DNA of 22,790 bases from Parvularia atlantis (Eukaryota > Opisthokonta > Rotosphaerida), in contig CALSCO010001113.1 of assembly GCA_943704415.1 (NCBI GenBank), positions 1-22,790 of the forward strand. The letters run 5' to 3'. A program made the translations under genes and the position numbers. The notes below the pieces were generated by a model that had not been told where the DNA came from, searched no databases, and saw only the letters and a list, made by a program, of their open reading frames with translations. Every line of letters begins with the position of its first letter. Position 1 is the first letter of the stretch. Below, piece after piece: positions 19,201 through 22,790 of this stretch.

Positions 19201-21275
19201 GTGGCTTCACCCACGCCGTCCGTGTCACCCACGCCTGGAGGCGGCCTGCAGACGATCCCGCGCGGGTGCGGCTGGCGGCGAGACGGAGACGCGTGCTTGC
19301 ATGGCTGACGTGCACCTGCGCAGGGGAACGCCCACATCGGCCATCCCACGCGTCGCGTCGGCGTCGCAGGTAGCGGACGCGTCGATGTGAGTGGCTGAGC
19401 GCGGTGCATGGCTTGCGTGCGCCCTGACCCGCTCGGCGCAGGGCCGACTATGGCGCGGGCGAGCTCGTGTGCCGCGCGACCGACATCATCGAGGCGTTCT
19501 GTATCAACAAGGTGCGCCGTGCCCGCAGTCCACGCGGGGCGTGCGGCACTGATGCCGCGCGCGCCAGGCCGAGGTGGACTGCATCAGCCTTTCGGCCGGC
19601 CGGCGCGTGTACGAGCTCAAGACGACGCCGACGATGCTCCCGATCGTGCCGGGCCTGCCCGGCCGCAGCGGCGTCACGCGCACGAGCACGGACGGCTCGG
19701 ACGCGCACGAGGAGTCGTTGCTCAGCCCGCCGTACCAGTCCGGGCCGGAGGCGCCGCCGCAAGACCTGCCGGCGGTGCCGCGCGACACGGGTGCGGGCGA
19801 CCCGATGTCGCCGCGGGCGCGGCGCATCGGCGTGATTGAGAGTGCGAGCGCGGCCGACGCGGGCGTGGGCGGGACGTCGTTGTCGTTCAACGACGACGTG
19901 CTGCTGCGCAAGAGCTTTGACACGCTCGAAGGTGTGCGCGCTCTTGTCCGCACTCACAACGCGGTGCTCACGGGCTCGCAGGCGGCGCCCCGTCGGCTAA
20001 GCACGGGCACAAGCGCAGCGGCAGCTACGGCGGCCCGCGTGACGGGAGCTTCATGGGGGCGAGCGCGATCAGCGCGACCAACGCGGCCGCCGCGGCGTAC
20101 CAAGCCGCGGTCTCGGCGGCAGCGGCGGGGATGCTGCCGGCCGAGTCGTCGTCGCGGTTCGTGCGGGGCATTCAGGCGTCGGCGATGGTGTCGCACCCGT
20201 CGCTGCCGTTCTACCTCATGGGCACGCAAGACGGCACGGTGCAGCTGTGGCAGTACCACCAGCCGCCGCTCGAGCTGATGAAGCACCAGCTGCCCGAGAG
20301 GTGGCGCGCGCCTCGGTGCGCGCGCGTGCTAGAGGGTTGCTGACGGCGCGTCGGCAGCCCGCGCGTCACCAGCCTGCGCTTCTCGCTCTTTGGCGTCAAG
20401 TTTGGCTCGACAGACATGCGCGGGCACCTCAACCTGTTCAACTTTGACGCGCGGCAGGACCTCGGGCACCACGCGTACAACGTGCGCGCCCCGTCCCGAT
20501 GGGGGCTTGCGTGAGCCTGACGCGCGCGTGACCTGCCTGCAGTCGATCCAAGTGCACTCGCGCGCGGCGCATGACTTTGTCTTCCTGACGTCGGCGAGCT
20601 TCATCGCGACGGGTGGCGTGTCGGAGACGCAAAAGTGCGCCGTGCGCTGCGCGGTGCCGGCTCTGTGCTGAACGGGCCGCGCGCAGGAATGTGGCGCTGT
20701 GGGACATGCTGCTGCCGCCGGGCAAGGCGCGCGTGCGTGGGTTCATCGTGCACGAGAACGGGTGCCACTCGCTCGGCTTCTCCGCGCCCAACAATCTGCT
20801 GATCAGCGGCGGCAAAAAGGGCGACCTGAGTGCGTCGTGGGACGTGCGCCCGCGTGTGTGCGCATGCTGACCGCTAGCCCCCAGGCATCTTTGATTTGCG
20901 CGCGATGCAGCCGCTGCGGAGCAAGATGCAGGCGCACTCGCACAACATCAAGTCGATCGCGGTGGACGACGTGAACGGGTACTTTTACACGGGCTCGACT
21001 GACGGCGACATCCGGGTGCGTCCACGCGCACTGTGCCGTGTGTCGCATGCGCTGACGAGCGAGCACTGGTGACGCAGGTGTGGTCGATGCAGTCGCTCGA
21101 GTGCGTGCACACGATCCAGAACGCGCACCCGAAGAACACGTTTGTGCGGGCCTCGTTCGACCGCAACCCCGTGAGCACGTACGGCGTGATGGACTTGGTC
21201 GTGGACGACTACTACCTCTACAGCTGCGGCGCCGACGGGACGCTCAAGCGGCATCTGTTGCTGACGCAGCAGTAG
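10258..21275 (+). CDS. DmX/rabconnectin-3 alpha-type protein (Rav1 family)
   Basis: DmX-like proteins and yeast Rav1 drive reversible assembly of the vacuolar H+-ATPase (RAVE complex) at endosome, Golgi and vacuole membranes. This gene fills 11 kb. With about 54 introns removed (3,038 bp) it leaves 7,980 nt, giving 2,659 residues; animal DmX proteins have about 3,000 and yeast Rav1 1,357. The order is N-terminal WD40 propellers, Rav1-type core, a long divergent linker and a C-terminal WD40 propeller that yeast Rav1 lacks. So this is a DmX-type, not a Rav1-type, protein. Each part and its introns are given in separate entries. Three introns (10336-10404, 13566-13607, 16637-16678) are frame-neutral and less certain. 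The start is the first ATG before conserved sequence, at 10258. Stop is TAG at 21273. Confidence 0.93.
10540..10615 (+). repeat. Intron with tandem branch-point-like 10-mers
   Basis: Inside this DmX intron the 10-mer gcctcacgct recurs in tandem (about 10567-10610), the last copies diverged to catctcacgc and cgcctcg. Each copy carries CTCAC, the branch-point motif used by many introns here, so at least four candidate branch points are present. Confidence 0.8.
11301..11356 (+). other. GC-AG intron (donor gcacgt)
   Basis: DmX frames on both sides require a phase-2 junction (GG|G). No GT in the interval is in phase 2, but gcacgt is. A cgctgacc branch point precedes cgtgcag. The junction leads into NILLTTCADSVCRIW, matching DmX NVLLTSCHDGVCRLW. 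Confidence 0.75.
15612..15677 (+). other. GC-AG intron (donor gcacgc)
   Basis: Its 66 bp are frame-neutral and open, so homology decides. Removing them joins FYLALGKRK to VLAGLWKLA, exactly as in human DmX (FYLAMKKKAVVWGLF). Retention would put 22 Arg/Gly-rich residues into the most conserved block. The branch point is gctgac. Confidence 0.75.
16026..16071 (+). other. GC-AG intron (donor gcgcgc)
   Basis: The upstream frame ends in a stop just past the AAG codon unless this is spliced. The only in-phase GT would leave a 32-bp intron, shorter than any other here, whereas the GC donor gives 46 bp with a gctgac branch point. The downstream exon starts GLLPSAVLTGDRWLASNTLW. Confidence 0.7.
16547..19931 (+). 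other. DmX divergent linker region
   Basis: About residues 1,480-2,325. It is less conserved, but blocks remain: SYEDLGATVLALEA, LRLSLSVATALCEGNRLWFV, VTDLLYRKCTSAASLAFMIA, CLILASLASLLMQEHYVRVG, AEMLQLATFRYLFCRLEA and DIIEAFCINKAEVDCISLS. A DmX-like AFCINK motif precedes the last propeller. An Asp-rich run (near 18416-18450) is a low-complexity loop. Introns: 16491-16546, 16637-16678, 16712-16766, 16909-16960, 17062-17113, 17186-17257, 17378-17434, 17613-17668, 18057-18108, 18275-18325, 18489-18539, 18645-18702, 18808-18871, 19266-19323, 19387-19441, 19512-19567. Confidence 0.78.
19982..21275 (+). other. DmX C-terminal WD40 propeller
   Basis: About residues 2,330-2,659. Repeats: HPSLPFYLMGTQDGTVQLW, PRVTSLRFSLFGVKFGSTDM then RGHLNLF, AAHDFVFLTSASFIATGG, NVALWDMLLPPGKARVRGFI then VHENGCHSLGF, NNLLISGGKKGDLSIFDL and HNIKSIAVDDVNGYFYTG then STDGDIRVW. 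Human counterparts are HPTMPYYLTGAQDGSVRMF, DFAFITSSSLVATSG and HQLLISGGRKG. Introns: 19932-19981, 20301-20357, 20482-20542, 20635-20686, 20830-20884, 21016-21077. The C-terminus is LYSCGADGTLKRHLLLTQQ. Confidence 0.93.
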
Positions 21276-21377
21276 TGGTGACTTTTTGTAAACGAACCTG
21301 AGAATGAACAAACGAGCGGCAAAGGTCAGCATGGTGCGGACAGAGCGTGTTTCTGTACACGCGTATGCGCGAGCACG
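21276..21377. terminator. Shared 3' spacer with TGTACA, DmX / PQ-loop gene
   Basis: This 102-bp convergent spacer has tttttgtaaac (TGTA at 21287-21290) near the DmX stop. TGTACA lies at 21354-21359, 18 nt past the PQ-loop gene's stop on the other strand. Confidence 0.45.
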
Positions 21378-22233
21378 TCACTCGGGCAGTGCCTCGTAGC
21401 CCGCGGACTTGGCGGCGTAGATCTTGAACTGCAGAAAGATCATGAAGTCGAAGATGAGCGTGCCACCGCTGCCAAGCAGGTACGGCAGGCTGCCGATGAT
21501 GTCCTCGGCTGAGGTCGACGAGAGCAGGATCGACAGCACGTAGGTCAGGTTGCCCATGACGGCGAAAAAGAAGAGGTGGATCGACAGGCCCTGCGCAACA
21601 CCATCAGCCGGCGAGCTCGCAACAGGCGACACGCAGCCGCATGCACGCACGCACCGCAACCGATCTACGCTTCCAGTTCAGGTAGATCTGGGGCAGGCGC
21701 GAGCTGAGGTACAGCGCGGCGCACAGCCAGGCGATGACCTCGCCGATGATCTCGATCGCGGGGTCATCGAGGCAGTCGTCCGAGCCGGACTGGCGTGGAG
21801 GCGGCGGTGAGCTCTTGGCGCGGGCACGGGCAGTGTGCGCGGGATGCGCACCGACGCCTGGCTGAGCAGCGCGCGCACGGGGCCGGCGAAGCGGGCGCCG
21901 CGGCTGAGCGCCAGGCTGTCGGGGGCGCGTGCGACGTTGAAGGCGCTGACGGCGAGGGTGAGCAGGAGCACGCCCCAGAGGTATGACCCGCGTCTGCGCG
22001 TCCCGGGGCGCGTGCGGTGAGGCCGAGGCTGGGCGGGCGGGTGTCGCGTGCTGCGCGCACCGCGAAACGCGCTTCTTCTTCTCCTCAATCTGCTTCTCGT
22101 GCTTGGCCGGGAGGAAGGCTTCGACCTGCTCGTCGGCCAAAATATTGAGCGAGGCTGCGCGGAAGCAGAATGTGTAGTAGATGAACTGGGACCAGAGGAT
22201 GGCGTCGATGAAGCAGAAGTAGATGGCTGTGTA

Positions 22234-22290
<57 letters not shown>

Positions 22291-22720
22291 CGTGTGGGCA
22301 GTGAGCGCGATGCAGCCGGGTGAAGCGACGAGCGCGGCAGACGGGCCGCCACCTGGGTCGGCAGCTGCTGCGTGAGGATGCAGCCGATGAGGTTGCTGCT
22401 GTCGCCCAGCGTCCAGAACATGAGGAAGCCGGGGGAGAGGGCCGAGGTGCTCTTGTTGCGGAAGTTCTCGTACAGCTGTCTGCGCGGGGTGTGCGTGTCG
22501 GTGGTGCGTGTCCGACGGAGGTGGTGGCGAGTGGTGCGTGAAGGCGGGCAAGTAGCGCGCGCGAGCCCACCACGCCCAAGGTCCCCAGCAGCAGCCACCA
22601 CACCCAAGGCCCGGGCACGACGCACGGCACTTGGGCGACGATCCACAAGCCGATGGAGAGCAGGCCGATGAAGACGGCGGCGCACTGGGCCGGGCTGTAG
22701 ACGCACGCGCCAAAGGCCGA
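21378..22720 (-). CDS. PQ-loop transporter, YPQ1/SLC66A1-like (5' end outside window)
   Basis: Likely a seven-helix vacuolar/lysosomal cationic amino-acid transporter of the Ypq/PQLC2 type. Exons in transcript order: 22720-22626, 22479-22353, 22236-22061, 21993-21852, 21789-21655, 21590-21378. They total 888 nt, giving 295 residues. An intron acceptor (22722-22721) precedes the first visible exon, so the start codon and N-terminus lie outside. PQ motif 1: IVAQVPQLYENFRNKS then SALSPGFLMFWTLGDSSNLI, GCILTQQLPTQTY. PQ motif 2: SSRLPQIYLNWKRRS then GLSIHLFFFAVMGNLTYVLS. Both prolines are present. The cytosolic loop between (AKHEKQIEEKKKR to SGSDDCLDD) is long and variable, as in the family. The PQ of motif 1 is formed only by splicing out 22480-22625. 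The basic amino-acid substrate is inferred from family. Confidence 0.9.
22238..22289 (+). repeat. (TG)n microsatellite at a splice acceptor
   Basis: About 26 TG units lie in the PQ-loop gene intron 22237-22352. On the transcribed (minus) strand it is a CA run leading straight into the cag acceptor before the Thr-Tyr codons of LPTQTYTAIYF. Confidence 0.95.
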
Positions 22721-22790
22721 CTGTGCGCGCGGTGCGGCCGTGCGGCGTGCGGCGTGGTGGCGGAGGACGGGAGGGGAACGGGGAGATCGG

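Noticed and set aside
22480-22625. Hydrophobic open stretch (GPWVWWLLLGTLGVVG) in the PQ-loop gene
   Set aside because: It interrupts the VPQLYEN motif, ends without a frame-compatible continuation, and has intron borders gtgcgt and gcgcag.
1-22790. tRNA, rRNA, CRISPR, transposon or virus-derived elements
   Set aside because: I saw no cloverleaf with a CCA-type arm, no spaced repeat array, no terminal repeats and no polymerase, integrase, transposase or capsid motifs.

Overview
The window is a dense, strongly G+C-rich stretch of eukaryotic nuclear DNA holding ten protein genes, eight complete and two cut by the window edges. I place it in an opisthokont, perhaps an early-diverging fungus or a unicellular relative of animals. 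The reasons are short introns (mostly 42-76 bp), donors mostly of the form GTGCGN, a CTGAC/CTCAC/CTAAC branch point shortly before the acceptor, and the gene set: a two-RGS protein of the AKAP10 type, a full-size DmX protein, CIR1 and a GT37 fucosyltransferase. The species cannot be read from the sequence. Every gene model comes from conceptual splicing by eye. Reading frame closed across every intron; the eight complete CDSs and the visible parts of the two cut ones sum to whole codons.

Layout, left to right: MAK16 (+, 5' end missing), clathrin light chain (-), AKAP10-like RGS protein (+), Kish/TMEM167 (-), ricin-B-type lectin (+), GT37-like fucosyltransferase with extra membrane segments (-), CIR1 (+), NOP10 (-), a DmX/rabconnectin-3 protein of about 2,659 residues with about 54 introns (+), and a PQ-loop transporter (-, 5' end missing). 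Strands alternate strictly, so every spacer is either a shared 3' end (49-102 bp) or a shared promoter (50-356 bp). I see no tRNA, rRNA, CRISPR array, transposon or virus-derived element.

Functional themes: ribosome and RNA biogenesis (MAK16, NOP10, CIR1), Golgi/endosome/vacuole traffic and acidification (clathrin light chain, Kish, DmX, PQ-loop protein), cAMP/G-protein signalling (AKAP10-like) and glycans (lectin, GT37). They look like a compact housekeeping neighbourhood, not one pathway.

The points most worth a second look are: a C-terminal helix in the RGS protein that fits the PKA-anchoring consensus; a palindromic TGTACA in four of the five shared 3' spacers; six GC-AG introns among about one hundred; and a GT37 catalytic domain behind about five predicted membrane segments.
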